64,000 bases of DNA from Polaribacter pectinis (GCF_014352875.1 NZ_CP060695.1:1085501-1149500), one strand, 5' to 3'. Positions 1 through 8,264 are shown, numbered from the stretch's first letter. Numbers and translations are program-made. The notes: generated by a model not told the origin, from the sequence alone.

Positions 1-1
1 T

Positions 2-1063
2 TTAATTGGTGGTTCTGCATATACAGGAGAAATGAAAAAAGGTATTTTCTCTGCATTAAACTTAATCTTACCAATTGAGAGAAATGTTTTACCAATGCAT
101 TGTTCTGCAAATGTTGGCGAAAATGGAGATACAGCTATTTTCTTCGGATTATCTGGAACAGGAAAAACAACATTATCTGCAGATCCAAATAGAAAATTAA
201 TTGGTGATGATGAGCATGGATGGACAGCAGAAAATAATATTTTTAATTTTGAAGGTGGTTGTTATGCAAAAGTTATAGACCTAACAGAAGAAAAAGAACC
301 AGATATTTTTAGAGCAATAAAACCTGGTGCTTTGCTAGAAAATGTTGTTTTTAACGATAATAACGATGTAGATTACATGAGTGGCGAAATCACACAAAAT
401 ACACGTGTAAGCTACCCTATATATCATATAGATAATATCCAAGAACCTTCATTTGCAGGAAATCCTAAAAACATTTTCTTTTTAACTTGTGATGCTTTTG
501 GTGTTTTACCTCCAGTTTCTAAATTAACTCCAGGGCAAGCTGCTTATCACTTTATATCTGGTTACACTGCAAAAGTAGCAGGTACAGAAGCTGGTATAAC
601 AGAACCAGTACCTTCTTTCTCTGCTTGTTTTGGCGAACCTTTTATGCCATTGCACCCAACCAAATATGCAGAAATGTTAAGTAAAAAAATGACAGATGCT
701 GGTGTAAATGTTTGGTTAATTAATACAGGTTGGTCTGGTGGGCCTCATGGAATTGGTTCTCGTATTAAATTAAAATATACAAGAGCTATGATTACAGAAA
801 TCTTAAACGGAAGTTTAGATAATGTAGAATTTGAACAACATCCAATTTTTGGTTTATTTATGCCAAAATATTGTCCTAATGTTCCAACAGAAATGTTAGA
901 CCCAATGAACACTTGGTTACAAAAAGGTGCTTACATTAGTAAAGCAATCCATTTAGCACATTTCTTCCACTTAAACTTCGAAAAATTTGCTAATGAAGCT
1001 TCAGAACAAATTATAGAAGGTGGTCCATTAATCGATGAACATCATCATTTAGATCATATGTAG
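2..1063 (+). CDS. pckA: Phosphoenolpyruvate carboxykinase (ATP), 5'-truncated by the window edge
   Basis: This enzyme converts oxaloacetate and ATP to phosphoenolpyruvate, CO2 and ADP, the first committed step of gluconeogenesis in the cytoplasm. The frame is open from base 2 and already reads [13 protein letters not shown], the substrate-binding stretch of the family, so the ATG at 32 is internal and about 180 N-terminal residues lie outside the window. The kinase loop [11 protein letters not shown] and the metal-binding IGDDEHGW follow, and the C-terminal half ([13 protein letters not shown]) is intact to a normal end. The gene is followed by a clear intrinsic terminator, so it is probably the last gene of its transcript. 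The identity is very secure from these motifs. Confidence 0.96.
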   Translation, partial: LIGGSAYTGEMKKGIFSALNLILPIERNVLPMHCSANVGENGDTAIFFGLSGTGKTTLSADPNRKLIGDDEHGWTAENNIFNFEGGCYAKVIDLTEEKEPDIFRAIKPGALLENVVFNDNNDVDYMSGEITQNTRVSYPIYHIDNIQEPSFAGNPKNIFFLTCDAFGVLPPVSKLTPGQAAYHFISGYTAKVAGTEAGITEPVPSFSACFGEPFMPLHPTKYAEMLSKKMTDAGVNVWLINTGWSGGPHGIGSRIKLKYTRAMITEILNGSLDNVEFEQHPIFGLFMPKYCPNVPTEMLDPMNTWLQKGAYISKAIHLAHFFHLNFEKFANEASEQIIEGGPLIDEHHHLDHM

Positions 1064-1072
1064 TTTCTTTTT

Positions 1073-1115
1073 AGGCTAGGTTTTTCTTATGAGAATTGGA
1101 AAACCTAGCCTTTTT
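1073..1115 (+). terminator. Intrinsic terminator of pckA
   Basis: A near-perfect hairpin (AGGCTAGGTTTT paired with AAAACCTAGCCT) starts 10 bases after the pckA stop codon and runs into a T-tract. Confidence 0.9.
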
Positions 1116-1130
1116 AAATAGTAAGTAATT

Positions 1131-1811
1131 ATGAAGAAGGTAATTTTAATAGGTATCTTAATTTTTTCATTCTTAAATTTTAACGCCCAAACTAAATCAG
1201 AAAAAAAATTTGGAAGCTGGTATATGTATTATGGTAATCATACAATTTCAAATAATTGGAGCGTTTTAACAGGGTTTGAAGAGAGAAACTATCAAACTTT
1301 TCAAAACTATAATTTAATACTTTATAATGTTGGTGTTAACTATAAAATTTCTAAAAAATTTATAGCAACAATAAGTTATATGTATTTAGATATTGACAGA
1401 ACTTTTGATCCAGATGTAGACCCTAACACCATAGAAAACAGACATTATGAACAGATTTTGTATGTAACTAAACATTTTAAACTTCCATTTTCTCATCGAT
1501 TGAGAATTGAACACAGACACCTAAATTCTATGGGAATAAAATCATTAAGAAACAGAGTTAGATATAGATTAAAAACTAAAATCTCTTTAAATAAAAGGTT
1601 TTACATAACAGCAAGTAATGAATCTTTCTTTAATTTTAACGGAAATCTATATGCAGAAAACAGGTTTTATTCTGCCTTCGGATTAAAAGCTTCAAAAGCT
1701 ATTTCTTTAGAAGTAGGCTATTTGGGTCATTACATAAATGACCTCCATTTAGACAGATTACAAGTTGGTTTGTTTTTGAAAACAGATTTTAGAAAAAAAG
1801 CAAAGATTTAA
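1131..1811 (+). CDS. DUF2490-type outer-membrane beta-barrel protein
   Basis: An exported protein of 226 residues. Residues 1-20 form a signal peptide (MKKVILIGILIFSFLNFNAQ, cleavage likely before TKSEKK). The mature part opens with FGSWYMYYGNHTISNNWSV and then alternates short polar and aromatic strands, the pattern of the DUF2490 family of small outer-membrane barrels. No enzymatic motif is visible and the molecular function is unknown. The gene begins just after the pckA terminator. Its stop codon overlaps the last four bases of the convergent PLP-enzyme gene on the other strand. The family assignment rests on the N-terminal strand pattern and length. Confidence 0.75.
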   Translation: MKKVILIGILIFSFLNFNAQTKSEKKFGSWYMYYGNHTISNNWSVLTGFEERNYQTFQNYNLILYNVGVNYKISKKFIATISYMYLDIDRTFDPDVDPNTIENRHYEQILYVTKHFKLPFSHRLRIEHRHLNSMGIKSLRNRVRYRLKTKISLNKRFYITASNESFFNFNGNLYAENRFYSAFGLKASKAISLEVGYLGHYINDLHLDRLQVGLFLKTDFRKKAKI

Positions 1812-2965
1812 TTCTTTGCTTTTTCAATTGCTTGTTCAATGTCTGCAATTAAATCTTTGGTTTCTTCTATTCCAACAGAAAAACGAATGAGACCATCTTT
1901 AATGCCTTGTATTGCTCTTTCTTCTGCAGATAACAATGCATGAGAAGTATGAGTTGGACTTAACATTGTGCTTTCTACACCAGCCAAACTCATTGAAGGT
2001 TTTATCAACTTTAAATTATTTTGAAATTTCATAGCATCAATTCCATCTACAAATTCAAAAGATAACATACCACCAAAGTTTTTCATTTGTTTTTTTGCTA
2101 ATTTATAATCTGGGTGTCCTTTTAAACCAGGATAATAAACATGATACACATCTGGATTTACCGCTAAATACTTCGCCATTTTTAAAGCATTTTTATTCTG
2201 GCGTTTTACACGTAAACTCATTGTTTTTAAGCTTCTTTCTAGCATCCAAACTGTAAAGTCACTTAAACTTCCACCTAAATTTTTAGCAACATTCCAAACT
2301 CTTAAAATGTGTTCTTCTGAAGCTGCAACTGCTCCTGCCAGAATATCTGAATGTCCACCCATATATTTTGTAGCAGAATGAATTATAATATCGATCCCGA
2401 AATCTACAGGAGTTTGATTTACAGGCGAAGCAAAAGTATTGTCTATCATTGTTACAATTCCTTTCTTTTTTGCCAATTTAGAAACTGCTTTCATATCTGT
2501 AATTGTTAATAACGGATTGGATGGCGTTTCTATATAAATAACCTTCGTGTTTTTTTTGATTTCTTTCTCAAAATCTGTGATTGATAAACTTTTAGTGAAA
2601 GAATATTCGATTCCGAATTTATCAAACTCTTCAACAACAAAATTGTACGTTCCTCCATACAATGTTTGTTGTAAAATAATATGATCTCCTTTTTGTAAAA
2701 AAGCAAATAAAGTATGGCTTATTGCGGCCATTCCAGAACCAAAAATTAAAGCATTGTCTGTTTTTTCTAAAGCTGCAATTTTTTTGCATAACATTTCTTG
2801 ATTTGGCGTATTAAAGTATCGTGGGTAACGTTTTGTATCTACACCATCAAAAGCATAAGAAGTAGACATAAAAATAGGAGAAATAGCTCCTTTAAATTGC
2901 TCGTCTTTTACTTCGCCAACATGTGCGCAAATTGTATTTATTCCTAGTTTTTTTGAATTCTTCAT
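1808..2965 (-). CDS. Trans-sulfuration PLP enzyme (cystathionine gamma-synthase / gamma-lyase family)
   Basis: A cytoplasmic Cys/Met-metabolism PLP enzyme of 385 residues, the usual length. The PLP lysine is K200 in the signature SATKYMGGHSD, and D175 in MIDNTFASP should hold the pyridine nitrogen. YPRYFNTPN (about 47-55) replaces the usual YSRFGNPT, and GSGMAAIS (76-83) forms the phosphate-binding turn. Family members make cystathionine or homocysteine, or cleave cystathionine or methionine. The sequence alone does not separate cystathionine gamma-synthase, O-acylhomoserine sulfhydrylase and methionine gamma-lyase. The gene stands alone and converges on the DUF2490 gene. I saw no SAM riboswitch in the 74 bases upstream. 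Confidence 0.88.
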   Translation of the reverse strand: MKNSKKLGINTICAHVGEVKDEQFKGAISPIFMSTSYAFDGVDTKRYPRYFNTPNQEMLCKKIAALEKTDNALIFGSGMAAISHTLFAFLQKGDHIILQQTLYGGTYNFVVEEFDKFGIEYSFTKSLSITDFEKEIKKNTKVIYIETPSNPLLTITDMKAVSKLAKKKGIVTMIDNTFASPVNQTPVDFGIDIIIHSATKYMGGHSDILAGAVAASEEHILRVWNVAKNLGGSLSDFTVWMLERSLKTMSLRVKRQNKNALKMAKYLAVNPDVYHVYYPGLKGHPDYKLAKKQMKNFGGMLSFEFVDGIDAMKFQNNLKLIKPSMSLAGVESTMLSPTHTSHALLSAEERAIQGIKDGLIRFSVGIEETKDLIADIEQAIEKAKN

Positions 2966-3002
2966 TAAAATGGTATTGTTGATGCTAAATTACAAATTCC
3001 AT

Positions 3003-3034
3003 TTGCAATCCTCTAAATAATTTCAATATCTTCG
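3003..3034 (+). promoter_or_regulatory. Bacteroidetes-type promoter placed against the start codon
   Basis: TTG at 3003-3005 and TATCTTCG at 3027-3034 match the -33/-7 pattern TTG-N19-21-TAnnTTTG. The ATG at 3040 follows after five bases, so the transcript would have almost no 5' leader. This is inferred from sequence only. Confidence 0.55.
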
Positions 3035-3039
3035 CTTTC

Positions 3040-3735
3040 ATGATTTCAGTAGTTATAATAGGTAATGGAAATGTAGGAACACATTTATACAATGCATTTT
3101 TAAATGTTGATACAATAGCTGTTACTCAAATTAATTCAAGGAAATTAGAAAATATACCTCAAGCAGATATAACAATCATTGCTGTTTCAGATGATGTAAT
3201 TGCAGAAATTTCATCAAAAATTAAAAACTCTTTTGTAGTACATACTTCTGGAAGTGTTTCTATGTCTGATTTAAAAAACAAAACCAATAAAGGTGTTTTT
3301 TACATGCTACAAACATTTTCTAAAGATAAAAAAATTAATTTTCCTGAAGTTCCTTTCTGTTTAGAAGCAGAAAAAGAAAGTGACTATCAATTGTTAGAAA
3401 AATTAGCAAAATCTTTAGGCAATAATATTTATCCTATTAATTCTGAACAACGAAAAGCAATTCATGTTGCTGCTGTTTTTGTAAATAATTTCACCAATAA
3501 CATGTATAAAATTGGGAATGATATTTGCAATAAAAATAATGTTCCTTTTGAAATTTTACAACCTTTAATTCAAGAAACTGCTGTAAAAATTAAAACATTA
3601 TCACCAGAAGAAGCACAAACTGGACCTGCAATTAGAAAAGACAAAAAAACAATAAAGAATCATTTAGATTTGTTAAATAAAGAGCAACAAAAAATCTATA
3701 AAATCATAACAAAATCAATCCAAAATGGAAATTAG
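3040..3735 (+). CDS. Rossmann-fold DUF2520 protein (NADP oxidoreductase-like)
   Basis: A cytoplasmic protein of 231 residues. The N-terminal Rossmann domain starts with VVIIGNGNVGTHL (a GxGxxG dinucleotide loop) and continues with ADITIIAVSDDVI and VVHTSGS, as in F420/NADP-dependent reductases. The second half (roughly 120-231, RKAIHVAAVFVNNFTNNMYKI) is the helical DUF2520 dimerisation domain. The substrate is unknown. The gene overlaps the KdsC-like phosphatase gene by 11 bases (3725-3735), a pairing that suggests translational coupling and a shared pathway. The start at 3040 is supported by the promoter box ending at 3034. Confidence 0.82.
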   Translation: MISVVIIGNGNVGTHLYNAFLNVDTIAVTQINSRKLENIPQADITIIAVSDDVIAEISSKIKNSFVVHTSGSVSMSDLKNKTNKGVFYMLQTFSKDKKINFPEVPFCLEAEKESDYQLLEKLAKSLGNNIYPINSEQRKAIHVAAVFVNNFTNNMYKIGNDICNKNNVPFEILQPLIQETAVKIKTLSPEEAQTGPAIRKDKKTIKNHLDLLNKEQQKIYKIITKSIQNGN

Positions 3736-4249
3736 CTTTAAACAATTATTACCAAAAATAAATACTTTCATTTTTGATGTAGATGGAGTTCTTACAAACG
3801 GAATGTTAACCATAATGCCAGATGGAGAATTAGTAAGACACATGAATGTAAAAGATGGTTATGCCATGAAAAACGCTTTAAATAAAGGATTTAGAGTTTG
3901 TATTATTTCTGGAGGAACTAATGAAGGTGTTAGAAAAAGGTTGGCTGCTTTAGGTATAGAAGACATTTATTTGGGGGCTCATGATAAAATTAAACAATAT
4001 CAAGAATTGGTAGAAAAATACAATTTACAACCAGAAAATGTATTATATATGGGAGATGATGTTCCAGATTATCCTGTAATGAAATTGGTTGGGTTGCCAG
4101 CTTGCCCAAATGATGCTGTTCAAGAAATACAAAGTCTTTCTAAATACATTTCTAATAAAAAAGGTGGTGAAGGTTGTGTGAGAGATGTTATCGAACAAGT
4201 TTTACGAGTACAACAAAAATGGGATGAAAATTTCGATGCCAGTTTATAA
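3725..4249 (+). CDS. kdsC: KdsC-like HAD phosphatase (3-deoxy-D-manno-octulosonate-8-phosphate phosphatase)
   Basis: A haloacid-dehalogenase phosphatase without a cap domain, 174 residues, the size of KdsC. The nucleophile motif FDVDGVLTNG gives D18 and D20. IISGG is motif II, and GDDVPDYPVM carries the Mg-binding acidic residues of motif IV. KdsC removes phosphate from KDO-8-phosphate, the last step before KDO activation for lipopolysaccharide inner core. The alternative is a related NeuA-type or general sugar phosphatase. The gene is translationally coupled to the DUF2520 gene. The tetrameric C0-type architecture is typical of the family but cannot be seen here. Confidence 0.85.
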   Translation: MEISFKQLLPKINTFIFDVDGVLTNGMLTIMPDGELVRHMNVKDGYAMKNALNKGFRVCIISGGTNEGVRKRLAALGIEDIYLGAHDKIKQYQELVEKYNLQPENVLYMGDDVPDYPVMKLVGLPACPNDAVQEIQSLSKYISNKKGGEGCVRDVIEQVLRVQQKWDENFDASL

Positions 4250-4298
4250 TTTTTTCTTGTATCTTTCAAATCCAGTTTTTAATAAATTATCAACATTA

Positions 4299-4306
4299 TA
4301 TCTTTG
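4299..4306 (+). promoter_or_regulatory. -7 promoter box TATCTTTG directly before the DUF2147 start
   Basis: TATCTTTG is an exact TAnnTTTG match and ends six bases before the ATG at 4313. It also overlaps an in-frame TTG at 4304, which is therefore unlikely to be the true start. The expected transcript has a leader of only a few bases. Confidence 0.6.
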
Positions 4307-4312
4307 TTAACC

Positions 4313-4741
4313 ATGAAAAAATTATTTTTTACATTTTTATTTATTGCAACTACTATATCTATAAGTTCTCAAACAATTTTTGGCAAATGGAATTCTAGAA
4401 GTGAAGAAGGTGTTGTTGATTCTGTTTTAGAAATCTATGAAAAAGACGGAAAAGCGTTTGCAAAAGTTGTAGAAATAATGAATCCTGATAGAAAAGATGC
4501 ACGTTGTGTAGATTGCGAAGGTGAATATAAAGATAAACCAATTATGGGTTTAGACATCTTATCTGGTTTAGAAAAAGAAGAAGATAAAGATGAATGGTCT
4601 GGAGGTACAATTGTAGATCCAAGAAATGGAAATACATACAAATGCTATATTAAATTAGTAAAACCAAACAAATTAAAACTTCGTGGTTATATTGGTTTTT
4701 CTCTTTTCGGTAAAACGGCTTATTGGGAAAGAGCGAAATAG
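4313..4741 (+). CDS. DUF2147 family exported protein
   Basis: A protein of 142 residues with a signal peptide (MKKLFFTFLFIATTISISSQ). The mature chain begins TIFGKWNSRSEEGVVDSVLEIYEKDGKAFAKVVEI and ends in GYIGFSLFGKTAYWERA, both typical of DUF2147, a lipocalin-like barrel found in periplasmic or surface proteins of Gram-negative bacteria. The paired cysteines in ARCVDCEGEYKDKPIMG are also characteristic. Its function is unknown. I chose the ATG at 4313 over a TTG nine bases upstream, because the signal peptide starts cleanly with MKK and the TTG lies inside a promoter box. The gene converges on pcm, 43 bases apart. Confidence 0.82.
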   Translation: MKKLFFTFLFIATTISISSQTIFGKWNSRSEEGVVDSVLEIYEKDGKAFAKVVEIMNPDRKDARCVDCEGEYKDKPIMGLDILSGLEKEEDKDEWSGGTIVDPRNGNTYKCYIKLVKPNKLKLRGYIGFSLFGKTAYWERAK

Positions 4742-4783
4742 TTTTTATAGAATAGAATCCTTAAAACTTTATAAGTAATTTCT

Positions 4784-5425
4784 TTAGTTTTTCTCTTCTA
4801 ACATAGGCACAAAAGCAAAATCACCTAACTCATGTTTTTCGAATTCTTTAGCAGACTTTCTGATAAATAAAGTCATAATTTGTGTTTTGTCTCCCACAGG
4901 AATTAACAACTTCCCTCCTATTTTTAATTGCGATAATAAAGGATTTGGAACATAAGGTGCACCAGCAGTTACAATAATTTTATCAAAAGGTGCTTTTTCT
5001 TTTAAACCTTTATAACCATCTCCAAAAATAAATTTCTTGGGTTTATAACCTAATTTTGGTAAAAATAAAGAGGTTCTTTTAAACAATTCTTTTTGTCTTT
5101 CTATTGAATAAACTTCTGCTTTTAATTCCAATAAAACTGCGGTTTGATATCCAGAACCAGTTCCAATTTCCAACACTTTGTCCTCTGGTTTTATTTCTAA
5201 AGTTTGCGATTGAAAAGCAACTGTATAAGGTTGAGAAATGGTTTGATCTGCAGCAATTGGGAATGCCTTATCTTGATAAGCATGATCTTCGAAACTTGAG
5301 TCTATAAATAAATGTCGTGGAATTTTACGCACAGCATTTAATACATTTTCGTCTGTAATACCTTTTGCTTTTAAAACAGTAGCTAACTGATTTCTACGAC
5401 CTTGATGTTTTGAAGTATCTTTCAC
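4784..5425 (-). CDS. pcm: Protein-L-isoaspartate O-methyltransferase
   Basis: A SAM-dependent enzyme of 213 residues that methylates abnormal L-isoaspartyl residues and so starts repair of aged proteins in the cytoplasm. Motif I is VLEIGTGSGYQTAVL (SAM loop). The upstream ISQPYTVAFQSQTLE and the downstream FDKIIVTAGAPYVPNPLLSQLKIGGKLLIPVG are diagnostic of Pcm. The length is normal. Upstream it faces the Gfo/Idh gene divergently across 117 bases. There is no stationary-phase partner such as surE nearby. Confidence 0.94.
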   Translation of the reverse strand: MKDTSKHQGRRNQLATVLKAKGITDENVLNAVRKIPRHLFIDSSFEDHAYQDKAFPIAADQTISQPYTVAFQSQTLEIKPEDKVLEIGTGSGYQTAVLLELKAEVYSIERQKELFKRTSLFLPKLGYKPKKFIFGDGYKGLKEKAPFDKIIVTAGAPYVPNPLLSQLKIGGKLLIPVGDKTQIMTLFIRKSAKEFEKHELGDFAFVPMLEEKN

Positions 5426-5486
5426 TTATAAGAGTTTTCTAAAAGCTAAAAATAGGAATAAATCTAAATACATTCCTATAAAATCG

Positions 5487-5494
5487 TATCTTTG
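5487..5494 (+). promoter_or_regulatory. -7 promoter box for the Gfo/Idh gene
   Basis: TATCTTTG is an exact match to the Bacteroidetes -7 element. It lies 48 bases before the ATG at 5543, giving a leader of about 43 bases. Confidence 0.55.
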
Positions 5495-5542
5495 TTTTTG
5501 TCGATTTTTTAACAATCGTAATTCAAACTAAAACAAGAATTT

Positions 5543-6502
5543 ATGCTAAAAGCTGGAGTTTTAGGTGCTGGACATCTAGGAAAAATACATCTTCGTTTAT
5601 TACAAGAATCTGAAAAATATGAGTTGGTCGGTTTTTACGATCCTTTTACAGAAAATGCGCAAAAAGTAGCCAAAGAATATGGTTACAAATTGTTCGATTC
5701 TATGGAAAGTTTAATGGATGCTGTAGAAGTTGTAGATATTGTAACTCCAACTTTATCTCATTTCGAATGTGCAAAAATGGCCATTGAAAAAGGCTGTCAT
5801 ATTTTTGTTGAAAAACCAATTACCAAAACTGTTTTAGAAGCAGAAGCAATAAAAACGTTAGCAAGCCAATATCATGTAATTGGTCAAGTGGGGCATGTAG
5901 AACGTTTTAACCCTGCTTTTACTGCTGTAAGTGATAAAATAAACAACCCAATGTTTATTGAAACACACAGATTGGCTGAATTTAATCCAAGAGGAACAGA
6001 TGTTCCTGTGGTTTTAGATTTAATGATTCATGATATTGATATTATTCTTTCTGTGGTAGATTCTAAAGTGAAGAATGTTCACGCAAGTGGAATTTCTGTA
6101 ATTTCTGAAACGCCTGATATTGCAAACGCAAGAATTGAGTTCGAAAATGGTTGTGTTGCAAATTTAACCGCAAGCAGAATTTCGATGAAGAACATGCGTA
6201 AATCAAGATTTTTTCAAAAAGACGCTTATATATCTGTTGATTTTTTAGAGAAAGTTTCTGAAGTTGTAAGAATGAAAGATGTTCCTGAAAATCCGGATGA
6301 ATTTGCGATGATTCTACAAAATGCAGAAGGTGTAAAAAAACAAATTTATTTTGATAATCCTGAAGTGGAAGCAAATAACGCAATTCTAGACGAGTTAGAA
6401 TCTTTTGCTGATGCAATTGAAAATGGAACAAAACCAGTAGTTTCTTTAAGCGCAGGAACTGAAGCTTTACGTGTTGCTCAAATGGTAATTGACTGTTTTT
6501 AG
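5543..6502 (+). CDS. Gfo/Idh/MocA family oxidoreductase
   Basis: An NAD(P)-dependent oxidoreductase of 319 residues. The Rossmann loop is AGVLGAGHLGKIHLRLL at the N-terminus. The family motif EKPITKT (HIFVEKPIT) supplies the catalytic-site lysine, and VLDLMIHDIDIILSVV gives the conserved D/H pair of the C-terminal domain. Members act on sugars, inositols or bile pigments. The substrate cannot be read from this sequence, and no sugar operon surrounds it. The gene ends two bases before a small inverted-repeat element that separates it from the acyl-CoA dehydrogenase gene downstream. Confidence 0.88.
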   Translation: MLKAGVLGAGHLGKIHLRLLQESEKYELVGFYDPFTENAQKVAKEYGYKLFDSMESLMDAVEVVDIVTPTLSHFECAKMAIEKGCHIFVEKPITKTVLEAEAIKTLASQYHVIGQVGHVERFNPAFTAVSDKINNPMFIETHRLAEFNPRGTDVPVVLDLMIHDIDIILSVVDSKVKNVHASGISVISETPDIANARIEFENGCVANLTASRISMKNMRKSRFFQKDAYISVDFLEKVSEVVRMKDVPENPDEFAMILQNAEGVKKQIYFDNPEVEANNAILDELESFADAIENGTKPVVSLSAGTEALRVAQMVIDCF

Positions 6503-6503
6503 A

Positions 6504-6671
6504 AAGCCCATCCTTAATCCTTCCCAAAGGGAAGGAAACACTCTTGAGGATTGACTTACTTAAAATAAACTTAAATAATATCATTTTATGATATTTAAAT
6601 TGACTTTTTTAATAATTAAATTTTTATTCGCCCGAGTAAGAATTCCTTCCCTTTGGGAAGGTTAGGATGGG
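6504..6671 (+). mobile_element. Gene-free MITE-like element with hairpin-ended inverted repeats
   Basis: About 168 bases bounded by inverted repeats: 6504-6537 (AAGCCCATCCTTAATCC then CCTTCCCAAAGGGAAGGAA) and 6643-6671 (the same read on the other strand, with two bases fewer). Each end also folds on itself as CCTTCCC-AAA-GGGAAGG. The middle holds another palindrome, ATATCAT-TTT-ATGATAT (6578-6594), but no reading frame. The element fills the space between the stop codon of the Gfo/Idh gene and the hbd start at 6680. Related ends occur at 23845-23971 and around the recG insertion at 62023-62503, so I read it as a non-autonomous repeat of that family. Confidence 0.75.
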
Positions 6672-6679
6672 ATTTTTAT

Positions 6680-7567
6680 ATGAAAAACATAGCAGTAATT
6701 GGTGCTGGAACCATGGGAAATGGAATCGCACATACATTTGCACAATTCAATTATAATGTACATTTAATCGATGTTTCGCAAGGAGCATTGGACAAAGGAA
6801 TGGCAACAATCTCTAAAAATTTAGACAGAATGGTTGCCAAAGAAAAAATTTCTGAAGCTGATAAAACACAAACATTAGCAAACATTACCACTTTTACAGC
6901 AATAAAAGATGGTGCTAAAAATGTAGATTTAGTTGTGGAAGCTGCCACAGAAAATGTTTCTTTAAAATCGAAAATATTTAAAGAATTGGATGAAGTTTGC
7001 GACGAAAACACAATTTTAGCGACAAATACTTCATCAATTTCTATTACACAAATTGCAGCAGTTACCAATAGACCGGAAAAAGTAATTGGAATGCACTTTA
7101 TGAATCCTGTTCCAATTATGAAATTGGTAGAAATTATTAGAGGTTACAATACTACTGATGATGTGATGAATACGATTGTAGATTTGTCTAAAAAAGTGAA
7201 TAAAATTCCAGTTGAAGTGAATGATTATCCTGGTTTTGTTGCCAACAGAATCTTAATGCCAATGATTAACGAGTCTATTGAAACGCTTTATAATGGCGTT
7301 GCTGGTGTTAAAGAAATTGACACAGTTATGATGTTAGGAATGGCACATCCAATGGGACCTTTACAATTGGCAGATTTTATTGGTTTAGATGTTTGTTTGT
7401 CTATTTTAAATGTAATGCATGATGGTTTTAAAAACCCTAAATATGCTCCTTGTCCGTTACTAGTAAATATGGTAATGGCTGGAAAATTAGGAATAAAATC
7501 TGGCGAAGGATTTTATGATTATTCAGAGAGCAGAAAAGCGGAAACTGTTGCTAAAATGTTTTCTTAA
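6680..7567 (+). CDS. hbd: 3-hydroxybutyryl-CoA / 3-hydroxyacyl-CoA dehydrogenase
   Basis: An NAD(P)-dependent dehydrogenase of 295 residues that interconverts 3-hydroxyacyl-CoA and 3-oxoacyl-CoA. The N-terminus IAVIGAGTMGNGIAHTFAQ is the dinucleotide fold. HFMNPVPIMKLVEII contains the catalytic histidine, and NDYPGFVANRILMPMINE starts the C-terminal dimer domain. The length matches single-domain Hbd/PaaH enzymes rather than the fused FadB type. The start is the ATG at 6680. A TTG at 6653 in the same frame lies inside the inverted-repeat element and would add junk residues. The likely role is fatty-acid or branched-chain/aromatic degradation. No thiolase lies nearby. Confidence 0.93.
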   Translation: MKNIAVIGAGTMGNGIAHTFAQFNYNVHLIDVSQGALDKGMATISKNLDRMVAKEKISEADKTQTLANITTFTAIKDGAKNVDLVVEAATENVSLKSKIFKELDEVCDENTILATNTSSISITQIAAVTNRPEKVIGMHFMNPVPIMKLVEIIRGYNTTDDVMNTIVDLSKKVNKIPVEVNDYPGFVANRILMPMINESIETLYNGVAGVKEIDTVMMLGMAHPMGPLQLADFIGLDVCLSILNVMHDGFKNPKYAPCPLLVNMVMAGKLGIKSGEGFYDYSESRKAETVAKMFS

Positions 7568-7570
7568 TCG

Positions 7571-8212
7571 ATGAAGAATAAATTTTCTTTAGTTGTATTG
7601 CTATTTTGTTTTTCAATTTCCTTTTACGCACAAAAAGTAAAAAAAAACAGACTAATACCTTATAAAATAGGTGTTTTATACAATTATGGCACTGAAGAAA
7701 ATTTTATATTTAATGATAAAGACTATTCTTATTCAACAAATACTTATAAAGGACAGGCTTTTTATAAATTAGGCAATTGGAAAGGTTTAGAAATTGAATT
7801 AATTGTGCAACCTCAATTTCAGTTTTTAAAACATCAACTTTTAAATTTATTTTATGTAGAACCTGATGAAGATGATTATCTACAAAAAAGAGAAGAATTT
7901 AGTCGAAAAAAAAACATGCATTTATATGCTATAGAATTTGGTTTTGCTGCTAAAAAAAAGTTAACTAATAAGTTAGATTTACAAGGAACAATAAGTTTGG
8001 GCTTCTCTTATATTGATACAAGAAGTGAAAGATTAGCTAAAGGTTTTACTTTTATTGAAAATTTTTCTGTTGGTTTTTCATATCAAACTTCTAACAAAAC
8101 ATTTTTATATCTAGGTTCTAATTTCGGACATGTTTCCAACTTAAATTTTCTATCACCTAATGATGGCTACAATATTTTAGGTATGGAAATAGGTTTTTCT
8201 TATAAATTATAA
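7571..8212 (+). CDS. PagL-like lipid A 3-O-deacylase / acyloxyacyl hydrolase family
   Basis: An outer-membrane barrel of 213 residues with a signal peptide (MKNKFSLVVLLFCFSISFYAQ). Near the C-terminus it reads GHVSNLNFLSPNDGYNILGMEIGFSY. This matches the PagL active-site pattern HxSN followed by N-P-G-like spacing and a terminal aromatic strand, with the His-Ser pair of that family. PagL-type enzymes remove the 3-O acyl chain of lipid A in the outer leaflet. The start lies three bases after the hbd stop, so the two genes are co-transcribed although their roles do not obviously connect. Substrate and activity are inferred from the motif only. Confidence 0.75.
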   Translation: MKNKFSLVVLLFCFSISFYAQKVKKNRLIPYKIGVLYNYGTEENFIFNDKDYSYSTNTYKGQAFYKLGNWKGLEIELIVQPQFQFLKHQLLNLFYVEPDEDDYLQKREEFSRKKNMHLYAIEFGFAAKKKLTNKLDLQGTISLGFSYIDTRSERLAKGFTFIENFSVGFSYQTSNKTFLYLGSNFGHVSNLNFLSPNDGYNILGMEIGFSYKL

Positions 8213-8242
8213 AAAAGGAAACTCAAATTGAGTTCCCTTTTT
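8211..8242. terminator. Bidirectional terminator between the PagL-like gene and dps
   Basis: The hairpin AAAAAAGGAAACTCAA / TTGAGTTCCCTTTTT has A- and T-tracts on both sides and sits between convergent genes. Confidence 0.85.
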
Positions 8243-8264
8243 ATAAAATAAAATTTTTAATTTA

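Noticed and set aside
2966..3039. SAM riboswitch before the trans-sulfuration enzyme
   Set aside because: The 74-base gap is A/T-rich and shows no riboswitch-like paired core. The promoter box in it points the other way.
6063..6584. A 173-codon open frame on the minus strand over the Gfo/Idh gene
   Set aside because: It is a shadow of the real gene: Leu/Gln/Phe-rich product without domains, and its start lies in the inverted-repeat element.
6653..6679. A TTG at 6653 as the start of hbd
   Set aside because: It lies inside the inverted-repeat element and would add GRLGWDFY residues in front of the canonical MKNIAVIGAGTMG start.
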